Of a stretch of DNA of 64,000 bases, positions 34,145 to 41,803 are shown piece after piece. This DNA comes from Clostridia bacterium (GTDB lineage: Bacteria > Bacillota > Clostridia > Christensenellales > CAG-138): NCBI GenBank assembly GCA_017547885.1, contig JAFYOP010000006.1, positions 62,001 through 126,000 on the forward strand, read 5' to 3'. The position numbers and the translations under genes are program-made. Under the pieces are notes generated by a model. That model saw only the letters and a program-made list of their open reading frames with translations. It was not told the DNA's origin and searched no databases. Within the stretch, counting starts at the first letter, position 1. Every line of letters starts with the position of its first letter.

Positions 34145-35227
34145 ATGGCAAGAGTAGCCAGATCCGAAAGCAAAAAGAAAAAACAGCGGGGTTCCTTCTT
34201 CAGAAGATTCCTCATAACCACCATCATCGCAGTATTTCTGCTGTCGGTGCTGTTTGCCATGTCCGGAAATCCCTTTGAGGATATACAGCTGCCCACCTTC
34301 GCACAGAATGCCTCTACCCCCTCATCCTCACCCGCTTTGTCAGCCCCGCAGCAAACCCCACAGCCTGACAAGGCCACGCTGGATGCATACTTTATCGACG
34401 TGGGCCAGGGTGACAGCATACTGCTCATATCCCCCGGCGGAAAAACCATGCTGATAGACGCAGGAGAAAGCACCGCCATGTACGCCGTGCGTTCCGTACT
34501 AAAAGGCCTTAAGATAAAAAAACTGGATGCCGTAATAACCACCCATCCCCACAGCGACCATATCGGCGGCATACCTGCCATTATACGCTCCTTTGATATC
34601 GGCGCCTTTTACATGCCGGATGTATCCAACCCCTCCGCAAGCTACAGCGATATGGTATCCGCCCTGAACGGAGCATCCCTGCGGGTAAATTACCTCTCCG
34701 CCGACCGTACCCCCACCATCGAATGGGACGAGAATGTAACAATAGAGGTACTCTCCCCCTTTGACGACGTGGCCTACCAGAGCGTGAACAATTACAGCGT
34801 CATCCTCAGGGTGTCCTACGGCGGCACTTCCGTTCTGCTTACAGGTGACGCTGAAGGGGATGGAGTATACTCTGCGGAATACACAGCACTTGCAAGAAAC
34901 ACAGCGGACAAATTCCGCTGTACCGTGCTGAAGGTACCTCACCACGGCTCTCTGTCTTCCCTTTCCGATGCCTTCCTCTCTGCCGCCTCCCCGGAATACG
35001 CAGTAATCTCCGTGGGCAGCGGCAACGATTACGGCCACCCCCACCAGAGCACCCTTAAAAAGCTGGAAAATAGCGATATAAGAATATTCCGCACAGACAA
35101 GCACGGTACCCTTCACTTTTCCATGGACGGAGAAGACACAGTCATTTCCGTAGTACAAAAGTCCTCCCCCGGCAGTTTCTTTGCCAATATCGGCGAGGGC
35201 ATAAGGAATATCTTTAATAAGAAATAG
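34145..35227 (+). CDS. Secreted or membrane-anchored metallo-beta-lactamase-fold hydrolase, ComEC C-terminal-like
   Basis: A basic N-terminus and one membrane segment (FLITTIIAVFLLSVLFAM) precede a low-complexity Pro/Ser linker and an MBL domain. The domain has FIDVGQGDSILLISP, the metal motif THPHSDHIGG, LLTGDAEGDG and PHHGSLSS. These are the hallmarks of the extracellular nuclease-like domain of ComEC, but the ComEC channel is absent. Stand-alone versions are frequent in Clostridia and their substrates are unknown. The start follows GGGAGGAGACC. It ends 9 bases before the acetyltransferase gene, probably in one transcript. Confidence 0.87.
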   Translation: MARVARSESKKKKQRGSFFRRFLITTIIAVFLLSVLFAMSGNPFEDIQLPTFAQNASTPSSSPALSAPQQTPQPDKATLDAYFIDVGQGDSILLISPGGKTMLIDAGESTAMYAVRSVLKGLKIKKLDAVITTHPHSDHIGGIPAIIRSFDIGAFYMPDVSNPSASYSDMVSALNGASLRVNYLSADRTPTIEWDENVTIEVLSPFDDVAYQSVNNYSVILRVSYGGTSVLLTGDAEGDGVYSAEYTALARNTADKFRCTVLKVPHHGSLSSLSDAFLSAASPEYAVISVGSGNDYGHPHQSTLKKLENSDIRIFRTDKHGTLHFSMDGEDTVISVVQKSSPGSFFANIGEGIRNIFNKK

Positions 35228-35236
35228 GAGAATGCC

Positions 35237-35785
35237 ATGAATTATGCTCCCCGCAGCATTACTTTAAAAAACGGGCTCACCGCTGCTGTGCAAAGTCCCT
35301 CTGCCCTTCATGCAAAGCAGATGATAGCCTACATGAAAGCCATGTCCGCAGAGACCGAATGCGTTGGCCGCTATCCTGAGGAGATCATTGAAACCCCGGA
35401 ATACGAGGCAGAGCTGCTGGACAATACCCTGTCTTCGCCGAACAGCGTGCAGATATCGGTTTTTATTGACGGTATCATTGCCGCCAATGCCACCATCACC
35501 CCATACAGCGGGAGAATAAAATTCCGCCACAGGGCTGTGTTCGGCATTGCCGTGCTGCAAAAGTACTGGGGGCTTGGCTTGGGCCGTATGCTGACAGAGG
35601 CCTGTATACAGTGCGCAAGGGACATGGGCTATGCGCAGATAGAGCTTACTGCGCTGGAGGATAACGTCAAAGGCATATCATTGTATAAAAGCGTCGGCTT
35701 TAAGCAATGGGGCCGCCTTGAAGGCGGTTCACATCTTAAGGACGGCAGCATAAAGACCGAGGTATACATGGTAAAGTATCTTTGA
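35237..35785 (+). CDS. GNAT-family N-acetyltransferase
   Basis: This 182-residue protein carries the acetyl-CoA binding motif of GNAT enzymes (VLQKYWGLGLGRMLTEACIQCA) and the following ELTALEDNVKGISLYKSVGFKQWG helix-strand. Substrate cannot be told from sequence; the fold resembles RimI/ribosomal-protein-type and general small-molecule acetyltransferases. Its start follows AATAGGAGAATGCC, 9 bases after the MBL hydrolase stop. A terminator follows its stop. Confidence 0.88.
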   Translation: MNYAPRSITLKNGLTAAVQSPSALHAKQMIAYMKAMSAETECVGRYPEEIIETPEYEAELLDNTLSSPNSVQISVFIDGIIAANATITPYSGRIKFRHRAVFGIAVLQKYWGLGLGRMLTEACIQCARDMGYAQIELTALEDNVKGISLYKSVGFKQWGRLEGGSHLKDGSIKTEVYMVKYL

Positions 35786-35796
35786 TAATCAGCATA

Positions 35797-35823
35797 CAAA
35801 AAGCACCCCAAAGGGGTGCTTTA
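35797..35823. terminator. Terminator between GNAT and membrane protein genes
   Basis: AAAAAGCACCCC/GGGGTGCTTT forms a 9-bp stem with a 3-base loop; the flanks suit both converging genes. Confidence 0.88.
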
Positions 35824-35839
35824 ATGTTTGCGGTAATTT

Positions 35840-36682
35840 TTATTCCACTACTTCTTCTGCCACTTCTTCTACAACTTCTTCAAGCAGGCCGCCCTCAGCT
35901 TCAGCGGAAGCCTTGATGGCAGCGCCGTCTGCGCAGTAGTCACAGGGGTCATTGCGCTTTGCTTCAAAGGATTCGTCCATGCTGCCCTCGTAGAGCACCT
36001 TGGAGCGGGCCAGAGTGTGGCAGTCCTGATCCAGGTGATAGCTGCGGCCGTACTGAGTCCAGTATACCACATCGCCATAGCCAAGCTCGGCAGCCTCGCT
36101 CTTTGCTTCGGCAAGATCCTCAGCAGAGGCGGGGTTGTAGTCGATGGAGGCAGCGCCTGCAATAAGCAGAGCGATTGCAGCAACTACGGATACGATCTTC
36201 TTGGTCTTCTTGTCCAGATCCTTGTTCTTCAGCAGGATAACGATAAGGGGCACAAAGGCGATGATCGCAGCAATGAGACCCATCTGGCTGCACAGGAAGA
36301 ACCAGAGCTTGTTCTTTTCGGAAGGAGGATTGATGCGGTTTGCCTTCTTCCAGAACAGGGAGCCTACAATGACGAATATCATATCGATAATAAGACCGCC
36401 GATAATAAAGGTCTTAATATCCAGCTGAGGCAGCCAGTACAGATAGCCGTTAAGGCGCAGAATTACGATTACTTCTGCGGCGAATGCCAGCAGCCAGAAG
36501 AATATGGCCAGCAGGCGCTTGCCGGTAGCGCGCTTTTTACGGGTCTGCTTGTCGCCTCCGTCCTTTACTTCCACTACTTCACGTTCTTCGGTCTTTGCTT
36601 CCCTGGTGGGAGCCTTGGCTTTCTTGGTTTCCTTCTTGGCGGAGGAGGCCTTTACAACCTCGCGCTCGATTTTCTTTGCCAT
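35840..36682 (-). CDS. Membrane protein with C-terminal Cys/His motif, unknown function
   Basis: The 280-residue protein starts with a Lys/Glu-rich cytoplasmic region of about 55 residues, followed by about four transmembrane segments. A C-terminal soluble domain then contains VYWTQYGRSYHLDQDCHTLA and, 25 residues later, DPCDYC. The H-x4-C...C-x2-C pattern looks like a zinc-binding or small structural knuckle and is found in uncharacterised Firmicutes proteins. The very end is an acidic Val/Glu repeat (EEVVEEVAEEVVE). Start follows GGGAGAAATTAGATC. No function can be assigned. Confidence 0.72.
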   Translation of the reverse strand: MAKKIEREVVKASSAKKETKKAKAPTREAKTEEREVVEVKDGGDKQTRKKRATGKRLLAIFFWLLAFAAEVIVILRLNGYLYWLPQLDIKTFIIGGLIIDMIFVIVGSLFWKKANRINPPSEKNKLWFFLCSQMGLIAAIIAFVPLIVILLKNKDLDKKTKKIVSVVAAIALLIAGAASIDYNPASAEDLAEAKSEAAELGYGDVVYWTQYGRSYHLDQDCHTLARSKVLYEGSMDESFEAKRNDPCDYCADGAAIKASAEAEGGLLEEVVEEVAEEVVE

Positions 36683-36843
36683 GATCTAATTTCTCCCTTC
36701 AATTTATATCCGTTTATCGCATATAAAATTAACGTTAATTAATTATATCATTTTTTGCGTTTCATTTCAACGAAGCCGTGGGCTGCTGCCCGCACCGCAG
36801 GCGCAGCTTCCATAACTCCGTCCAATAGCCCCGTGATATAACA

Positions 36844-38043
36844 CTATTTCTTGGTGATCTTCTTTACTGTTGTTTTTTTCTTGGCGGGAGCCTTTTTTGC
36901 GGCGGGTTTCTTTGCGGCGGGCTTCTTGCTCCTATCGATATCGCTCATATCGTCAACAAGCAGTGAGGTCAGCAGGTTGCCGAAAAGGCCTCCGCCATTG
37001 CCGCTGTTATTGCTGTTGCTGCTGTTGTTATCACCGGAGTCGTCGCTAAGAAGCGCGCCCAGCAGACCGCTGCCATTATTATTGTTGGTGGTGTTGTTGG
37101 AGCCGCCCAGCAGTGCGCCAAGCAGATCGCCGCCGTTGTTATTGCTGCTGTTGTTGGAGCCGCCGCCCAGCAGCGCGCCAAGCAGATCGCCGCTGTTATT
37201 ATTGCTGCTTGTGCTGTTGGAGCCGCCCAGCAGCGCGCCAAGCAGGTCGCCGCTGTTGTTATTGCTGCTGGTATTATTTCCCAGCAGTGCACCGTCAAGG
37301 CCGCTGGAATTACCGGAATTACCTCCGCCCAGCAGCGCGCCCATCAGACCGCCGCCCATGGAGCTGCTGTTATTATTGCTTCCGCCCAGCATGGAGGAAA
37401 GCAGTGCTCCGCCAAGGCCGCTGCCCATGGAGTTGCTATTGCCGCCGCCCAGCAGAGAACCAAGCAGGTTGCCGGAGCTGTTGTTATTGCCGCCGCCCAG
37501 CAGCGCACTCATAAGAAGTGCAGTGCCGATATTGCCCATGCCGGAGCTGAAGCCGTTGCTTGCTCCATTCTGTCCCATATCGTCGTCGGTAAACAGAGAC
37601 AGCAGAGAGGACAGGCCGCCGGAGGAAGTGTTATTATTGCTGGTCTGGTTGCCTATAAGGGAAAGCAGCACCGGTGCCATAAGGGACAGTATGGAGGCGG
37701 TATTGCCGCGGGTGATGCCCGCCTGCTTTGCAAGGGCATCGGTAACCCCCTGCTTATTGCTGCCCAGTATCTTGCCGATGATCTTATCGCCGTCCACAGC
37801 GTCCACATTCTTCAGCTGTGCCGCTGCAGACTCGGAACTTGCGTGCTGACCCAGCGCACCAAACAGAGACTCCGCGCCTTCCTTTGTGCTTGCATTATCA
37901 GACATCGCCTGTACCAGCAGAGGTATGGCGTTGCCGATTACGCTTTCCGCCTGATCCGCCTTTACGCCGGAGGCCTTTGCTATCTGCTTTACAGAGCTGT
38001 CGTTCATAAGCTCTTTGGCAAGTACGTTGATGATGCTGCTCAT
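36844..38043 (-). CDS. DUF937 protein with Asn/Ser/Gly-Leu tandem repeats and histone H1-like Lys tail
   Basis: The N-terminal 110 residues fit DUF937: LAKELMNDSSVKQIAKASG, GNAIPLLVQAMSDNA and GVTDALAKQAGI. After an acidic turn (LFTDDDMGQNG) come about ten repeats of 16-20 residues built on a LLGALLGG core separated by Asn/Ser spacers (about residues 160-350). A short acidic segment then leads to a strongly basic tail of PAAKKPAAKK type. The repeat part is low complexity, and the tail resembles bacterial histone-like and nucleoid proteins. Whether it binds DNA, self-assembles or does both is not known. A second strand shadow frame runs through the repeats and is not a gene. Confidence 0.8.
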   Translation of the reverse strand: MSSIINVLAKELMNDSSVKQIAKASGVKADQAESVIGNAIPLLVQAMSDNASTKEGAESLFGALGQHASSESAAAQLKNVDAVDGDKIIGKILGSNKQGVTDALAKQAGITRGNTASILSLMAPVLLSLIGNQTSNNNTSSGGLSSLLSLFTDDDMGQNGASNGFSSGMGNIGTALLMSALLGGGNNNSSGNLLGSLLGGGNSNSMGSGLGGALLSSMLGGSNNNSSSMGGGLMGALLGGGNSGNSSGLDGALLGNNTSSNNNSGDLLGALLGGSNSTSSNNNSGDLLGALLGGGSNNSSNNNGGDLLGALLGGSNNTTNNNNGSGLLGALLSDDSGDNNSSNSNNSGNGGGLFGNLLTSLLVDDMSDIDRSKKPAAKKPAAKKAPAKKKTTVKKITKK

Positions 38044-38130
38044 TTTATATGTTTCCTTTCAGTTTGTAAGAGATTAACTCTAATACATTATTATATATTA
38101 ACAGGGTAATCTTTTAAAGTAATATTCAAC

Positions 38131-38157
38131 AAAAAAAGGACCCGAAGATCCTTTTTT
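38131..38157 (-). terminator. Terminator after glgP
   Basis: AAAAAAGGA/TCCTTTTTT with a short GC-containing loop lies about 20 bases downstream of the glgP stop on the minus strand. Confidence 0.75.
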
Positions 38158-38177
38158 CGTCAAATGACATATTTGCG

Positions 38178-40538
38178 TTACTTTGTAGGCTCGATGTGCC
38201 ACAGTTCCTTTGCGTATTCCGCAATGGTGCGGTCGCTGGAGAACTTGCCTGCGCTTGCGGTATTCATAAGGCACTTGCGGCCAAATGCTATACGGTCGCG
38301 ATACTCGCGATTTGCGCGGAGCTTTGCCTCAACGTAAGGCATGAAGTCCAGCAGCAGATAGTAATGGTCTGCCTTATGCCAGTTGGTACCGTCCAGCAGG
38401 GCATTGTACAGCTCACGGAACTTGCCGGTGCCGCCATCGCTTACGGTGCCGTTTACAAGGGTATCCAGCACGCGCTTTACACGATACTCACGGTTGTAAA
38501 TGTCGCGGGGATTGTAGCTGTCCTTAATGCGGTTGATATCCTCTACCCTTGCGCCGAAGATGTAGTTGTTCTCAGCGCCGGCTTCTTCGGCGATCTCGAT
38601 GTTTGCGCCGTCATAGGTGCCCAAAGTAACGGTACCGTTCAGCATGAACTTCATGTTGCCGGTGCCGCTGGCCTCGGTGCCGGCGGGAGAGATCTGCTCG
38701 GAGATATCCGCTGCGGGGATAATGTGTTCCGCATAAGAGCAGTTGTAGTTCTGCACAAATACTACCTTGAGCTTATCCTGCACATCGGGATCGTTGTTTA
38801 TCAGGTTGGCGATCTCGTTGATGTACTTGATAACGCTCTTTGCGCGGAGATAACCGGGGGCTGCCTTTGCGCCGAATATAAAGGCGGTAGGGGTAAAGTC
38901 GGTAAGGCTGCCATCCTTGAGGGAGTAGTAAATATCCATCACGGACAGGGCGTTCAGCAGCTGGCGCTTATACTCATGCAGCCTCTTTACCTGTATATCG
39001 AATATGAAGGAGGAGGGTATGCTTACCCCTTCCTTTTCCCGGATAATTTCAGCGAGCTGAGCCTTCTTTGTCTGCTTGATGGCGTTGAACTGGGCTACGC
39101 TTTCATCGTCCAGATGGTTCTTAAGGTTGGATATCTGGCTCAGATCCTTAAGGAAACCGTCGCCTATGCGCTGGGCAATGAAGGAAGTCAGTTCCCTGTT
39201 GCAAAGGCCCAGCCAGCGGCGCTGGGTAATGCCGTTGGTCTTGTTCTGGAACTTTTCGGGAGATACGGCGTACCAGTCTTTGAACAGGTCGCTCTTGAGT
39301 ATGCCGGAGTGTATCTCTGCAACGCCGTTTACATAGGTGCCTGCAAATACCGCAAGACGTGCCATATGGATCTGCCCGCCGGTAGCTATCTGCATGCGGT
39401 CGATCTGATCCTGGCTTACGCCCTTTGCGCGCAGCTCGGCGTTCTGTACCTCGTTGATGCGGCTGATTATGCCGGTGATCTCAGGCACAACGCTTGCCAC
39501 CAGGTCGTAGTTCCACTTTTCCAGAGCCTCGCTCATGATGGTGTGGTTGGTGTAGCTGAATGTCTGCCTTGCGATCTTAAATGCGCCGTCAAAGTCCAGC
39601 CCTTCCTTCATCAGCAGCCTGACAAGCTCGGGGATGGATACGGTGGGATGGGTATCGTTCAGCTGTATTGCGCAGTGCGCCGCAAAGCCGGACATATCGT
39701 TGCCCCTTACGCGCTTATAGCGGCGGATAATATCCTGCATTGAAGCGCTGGAGAGGAAATACTGCTGCTTAAAGCGGAGACGCTTGCCCTCATAGGTGCT
39801 GTCATTGGGATACAGCACACGGGTGATATCCTCTACCTTGTTTTTCTGGCGAACGGCCAAGTCGTATTCCTGGTCGTTGAACAGGTTAAAGTCGAACTCC
39901 TCGATGGGCTCGCTCTGCCACAGGCGCAATGTGCCGATATTGTCGGTGCCGTAGCCGATTATAGGCATATCGTAGGGCACTGCCAGTACCTTTTCGTCTG
40001 CAAAGGTTATCTCAACGGTCTTGTCGTCGCGGCGGCGGCTCCAGGGATCACCGTAGCGCTGCCAATCGTCAGCCTTTTCTACCTGATAGCCGTCCTTAAA
40101 GCTCTGCTTGAACAGGCCGAACTTATAGCGAAGGCCATAGCCCTCCAGAGGCAGGTCATGGGTAGCGGCGCTGTCAAGGAAGCATGCTGCAAGACGGCCA
40201 AGGCCGCCATTGCCCAGAGCTGCGTCCTCTATATCCTCAAGAACATTTATATCAGAGCCCCTTGCCCTCAGCAGTTCCTGTACCTGATCCAGCAGGCCCA
40301 GGCAGTAAAGGTTATTGAAAACCATGCGGCCCATAAGGTATTCGGCAGACAGGTAATATGCTCTGCGTACATGCTCGTGGGCACGCCTTGCCCTGCGCCA
40401 GTTATCGGATATGGCATACATAACGGCATTGGACAATGCCTTATGCAGCTGGTAAGTATTGGCTTCGGCAATCTCAATCTGATAATCGCCCCTGAGTTCC
40501 TCTTCCATGCGGCGGATTATCATGCTGGGTTCCATCAT
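38178..40538 (-). CDS. glgP: Glycogen/starch (maltodextrin) phosphorylase
   Basis: This pyridoxal-phosphate enzyme releases glucose-1-phosphate from alpha-1,4-glucans. The 786-residue protein has the nucleotide/phosphate and PLP landmarks, including YYLSAEYLMGR, DAALGNGGLGRLAACFLDS, and the PLP-lysine region EASGTGNMKFMLNGT. I selected the ATG at 40538 (MMEPSMIIRR), which has GGAGA nine bases upstream, over an ATG six codons earlier. The gene is alone; no debranching or glycogen synthesis genes are in the window. Confidence 0.96.
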   Translation of the reverse strand: MMEPSMIIRRMEEELRGDYQIEIAEANTYQLHKALSNAVMYAISDNWRRARRAHEHVRRAYYLSAEYLMGRMVFNNLYCLGLLDQVQELLRARGSDINVLEDIEDAALGNGGLGRLAACFLDSAATHDLPLEGYGLRYKFGLFKQSFKDGYQVEKADDWQRYGDPWSRRRDDKTVEITFADEKVLAVPYDMPIIGYGTDNIGTLRLWQSEPIEEFDFNLFNDQEYDLAVRQKNKVEDITRVLYPNDSTYEGKRLRFKQQYFLSSASMQDIIRRYKRVRGNDMSGFAAHCAIQLNDTHPTVSIPELVRLLMKEGLDFDGAFKIARQTFSYTNHTIMSEALEKWNYDLVASVVPEITGIISRINEVQNAELRAKGVSQDQIDRMQIATGGQIHMARLAVFAGTYVNGVAEIHSGILKSDLFKDWYAVSPEKFQNKTNGITQRRWLGLCNRELTSFIAQRIGDGFLKDLSQISNLKNHLDDESVAQFNAIKQTKKAQLAEIIREKEGVSIPSSFIFDIQVKRLHEYKRQLLNALSVMDIYYSLKDGSLTDFTPTAFIFGAKAAPGYLRAKSVIKYINEIANLINNDPDVQDKLKVVFVQNYNCSYAEHIIPAADISEQISPAGTEASGTGNMKFMLNGTVTLGTYDGANIEIAEEAGAENNYIFGARVEDINRIKDSYNPRDIYNREYRVKRVLDTLVNGTVSDGGTGKFRELYNALLDGTNWHKADHYYLLLDFMPYVEAKLRANREYRDRIAFGRKCLMNTASAGKFSSDRTIAEYAKELWHIEPTK

Positions 40539-40723
40539 AGTAACATTTCTCCACATCTAATATAGTTTTTTTGCAAAGCAAACACGCCCCGCATTATCAA
40601 ATACCAAAGTAGTTTACCACAAAATCAGCACTTTGAGAACACCAAATAATCTTATTTTTGTATCCTATTTTCACCTGACAGCATTTTGCCCCCGTTTTAC
40701 TGCAAAACCTTATTAATGAAATG

Positions 40724-40752
40724 TTGACATACGATTTTATTGGGTCTATCAT
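40724..40752 (+). promoter_or_regulatory. Promoter of the MarR gene
   Basis: TTGACA (40724-40729) and TATCAT (40747-40752) are 17 bases apart, 33 bases before the start codon. Confidence 0.7.
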
Positions 40753-40785
40753 AAAAAATGAAAATAAAGGCAGAAAGGTATCCTG

Positions 40786-41247
40786 ATGGAATCCGTAACA
40801 AGAGAAAAACTCACCCGGGACTTTGGCAATGCCTTTTTGTCCCTTCAGCACACCAGCACACTGTGTATGCAGCTGCTGCTGAGCAAATACAACCTGTATC
40901 CCGGTCAGCCTCAGGTGCTCTTTGCACTCAAGGAGCTGGGCGCCCCTACACAGAACGAGCTTGCAGCCTACCTGGGCGTTGGCAAAGCCTCAGCGGGCGT
41001 ATCCATACGCAGGCTGGAAAGCGGCGGCTTTGTCAAGCGCACAAGGGATAAAAAGGACACCCGCTGCATACGCCTTTCCCTTACGCAAAAGGGCGAAGAG
41101 TTTGCCCGGTGGTGCAATATAGATTTCGACATGTTTTTTACCACCATGCTGGAGGAGCTCTCCCTGGATGAAAGGGCCAGCGCATACGAATTTATCCAAT
41201 CCATGGAAAAAAGCCTTACCGGCCTCAAAGAGCGGCTGGAAAGCTAA
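40786..41247 (+). CDS. MarR-family transcriptional regulator
   Basis: This 153-residue regulator has a winged helix-turn-helix in the centre (LKELGAPTQNELAAYLGVGKASAGVSIRRLESGGFVKRTRDKKD... around residues 48-95, wing included) and dimerisation helices at both ends. MarR proteins usually repress neighbouring genes and respond to small phenolic or oxidative signals. Here the downstream C_GCAxxG_C_C gene, 40 bases away, is the probable co-transcribed partner. The start follows GAAAGGTATCCTG. Confidence 0.9.
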   Translation: MESVTREKLTRDFGNAFLSLQHTSTLCMQLLLSKYNLYPGQPQVLFALKELGAPTQNELAAYLGVGKASAGVSIRRLESGGFVKRTRDKKDTRCIRLSLTQKGEEFARWCNIDFDMFFTTMLEELSLDERASAYEFIQSMEKSLTGLKERLES

Positions 41248-41287
41248 AATACACCCACCACAAACCAATTCAGGAGGAAATACTATA

Positions 41288-41749
41288 ATGGTACAGTCCA
41301 TCAGTCTCTCCAAGCTCCGCGAAGATGCGGACTACATCTTCCACAACGGCTTTGCCTGCTCCGAGTCCGTAATATACGCTATACGCAAAAACTTTGAGCT
41401 GGATATGTCCGACGATGCCTTTGCCATGAGCACCGGCTTTCCCTGGGGCCTTGGCGGCGTAGGCTGCATATGCGGCGCAGTAGCCGGCGGCGCAATGTGC
41501 ATAGGCTTTGTTTTCGGCCGCCGTACCCCCGGCGATCCCTGCGCATCCAAGTGCCACAAGCTTACCAAGGAATTTGGTCAGGCCATAAAAGACAAGTTCA
41601 GCGCCACCTGCTGCGGCAAGCTCATATCTAATTATGACGATATGAACTCCCCCGCCCGCAAGGCTCACTGTGCCGATATCGTCGCCTTCGCAGTGACCGA
41701 GGTTGCCAGCATAATCTGCCGTGAGCTGGATATAAAAATAGAAGACTAA
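41288..41749 (+). CDS. C_GCAxxG_C_C family redox-type protein
   Basis: The 153-residue protein belongs to the cysteine-rich C_GCAxxG_C_C family: FACSESVIYAI, GFPWGLGGVGCICGAVAGG and later CASKCHKL and FSATCCGKLI. In related proteins the cysteines may bind a heme or Fe-S group, but function is not established. It could act in redox metabolism or metal handling. The start follows CAGGAGGAAATACTATA. A terminator follows its stop. Confidence 0.87.
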   Translation: MVQSISLSKLREDADYIFHNGFACSESVIYAIRKNFELDMSDDAFAMSTGFPWGLGGVGCICGAVAGGAMCIGFVFGRRTPGDPCASKCHKLTKEFGQAIKDKFSATCCGKLISNYDDMNSPARKAHCADIVAFAVTEVASIICRELDIKIED

Positions 41750-41761
41750 TCCGCCATACAC

Positions 41762-41793
41762 AAAAATGCTTCCCCGTAAAGGGAAGCATTTTT
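41762..41793. terminator. Bidirectional terminator between the C_GCAxxG gene and pbp2
   Basis: AAAAATGCTTCCC/GGGAAGCATTTTT is a symmetrical hairpin with a 6-base loop, serving the two converging genes. Confidence 0.93.
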
Positions 41794-41803
41794 ATTTTGC
41801 TTT

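Noticed and set aside
37000..37545. Tandem nucleotide repeats that could look like a CRISPR array
   Set aside because: The units are in frame with the LLGALLGG protein repeats, vary in length, and have no unique spacers of equal size. No cas genes are nearby.
36851..37849. 332-residue Leu/Pro-rich plus-strand frame through the DUF937 gene
   Set aside because: It is the mirror of the Asn/Ser/Gly repeat region; the reverse frame merely inherits the repeats. The minus-strand frame has the DUF937 domain and a ribosome site.
38196..39743. 515-residue plus-strand frame within glgP
   Set aside because: It lies opposite the conserved phosphorylase sequence and has no recognisable domain or start site.
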